Shown here piece after piece: positions 6,564-6,697 of a stretch of DNA of 6,697 nt. The DNA lies in contig WFQV01000207.1 of the NCBI GenBank assembly GCA_015486905.1, forward strand, positions 1 to 6,697, in the 5' to 3' direction. Both the position numbers and the translations under genes were made by a program. How positions within the stretch are numbered: the stretch's first letter is position 1; every line of letters starts with the position of its first letter. The DNA is from Melioribacteraceae bacterium (GTDB taxonomy: Bacteria > Bacteroidota > Ignavibacteria > Ignavibacteriales > Melioribacteraceae). The notes under the pieces are model-generated. The model was not told the DNA's origin. It did not search any database and worked only from the letters and a program-made list of their open reading frames with translations.

Positions 6564-6697
6564 AAATCACTTAGTAACGAGTGATGCGTGAGGCGTAACG
6601 AGCCCACTTCACATCGAGAGCTATTGAATTACCTCTGCTTTCCAAAAAAGATTTCTGAATACGAAAGGTGTTCTCTGTCAATCTTCTTACGTCTCGC

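Larger units (their letters stand above)
6188..6697. other. Gene-poor, repeat-rich intergenic region
   Basis: No convincing gene is present in these 510 bases. Besides the elements listed separately, they hold small stem-loops (TTCGA-TCTC-TCGAA at 6330-6343; CGCC-GAA-GGCG at 6364-6374). They also hold scattered copies of the word ACGAG, as TAACGAG at 6231, 6575 and 6596 and as GACGAG at 6413 and 6434. GATTGGA words at 6239-6255 echo the tandem repeat at 3539-3565. At the right edge a minus-strand frame of 41 codons (6696 back to a stop at 6573-6571) stays open but ends inside the ACGAG repeats. I do not recognise it and cannot call it a gene. Confidence 0.6.

Overview
The window looks like chromosomal DNA from an AT-rich member of the Bacteroidota/Ignavibacteriota (FCB) group, most likely an Ignavibacteria-type organism. 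The best evidence is the last gene. It ends in a type IX secretion C-terminal sorting domain (PNP motif, then an 'LGQ..KTL', 'LASGVYFVLLQ' and 'KFLLLR' pattern) joined to a lamin-tail domain, a combination typical of that group. The signal peptides, weak Shine-Dalgarno sites and large secreted peptidase fit the same picture. The species cannot be named from this sequence.

Layout. (1) Positions 1-1239, minus strand: the N-terminal 413 or so residues of a multi-PAS sensor protein that runs off the left edge. Its frame breaks once, in a run of seven T's near the N-terminus. (2) Positions 1240-1356: a short, very AT-rich divergent intergenic region with a 14-bp perfect palindrome. (3) Positions 1357-3525, plus strand: a complete exported dipeptidyl-peptidase IV (S9B family) with its catalytic residues present. 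(4) Positions 3526-3826: a non-coding stretch holding two short-period tandem repeats and then three consecutive hairpins, the last and longest ending just before the ribosome binding site of the next gene. (5) Positions 3827-6187, plus strand: a secreted protein with a CotH-type atypical kinase domain, a lamin-tail domain and a T9SS sorting tail. (6) Positions 6188-6697: about 510 bases with no convincing gene but many small repeats. Among them are two GC-rich palindromes, each flanked by a short direct repeat.

How the parts fit. The peptidase and the CotH-family protein are both envelope or extracellular proteins. They are about 300 bases apart, separated by repeats, and are probably separate transcription units rather than an operon. 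The divergent PAS gene may share a control region with the peptidase gene, but nothing shows a functional link. I found no complete new system. The most unusual material is the repeat and hairpin DNA on both sides of the CotH-kinase gene, and the slippery-site frameshift in the PAS gene.
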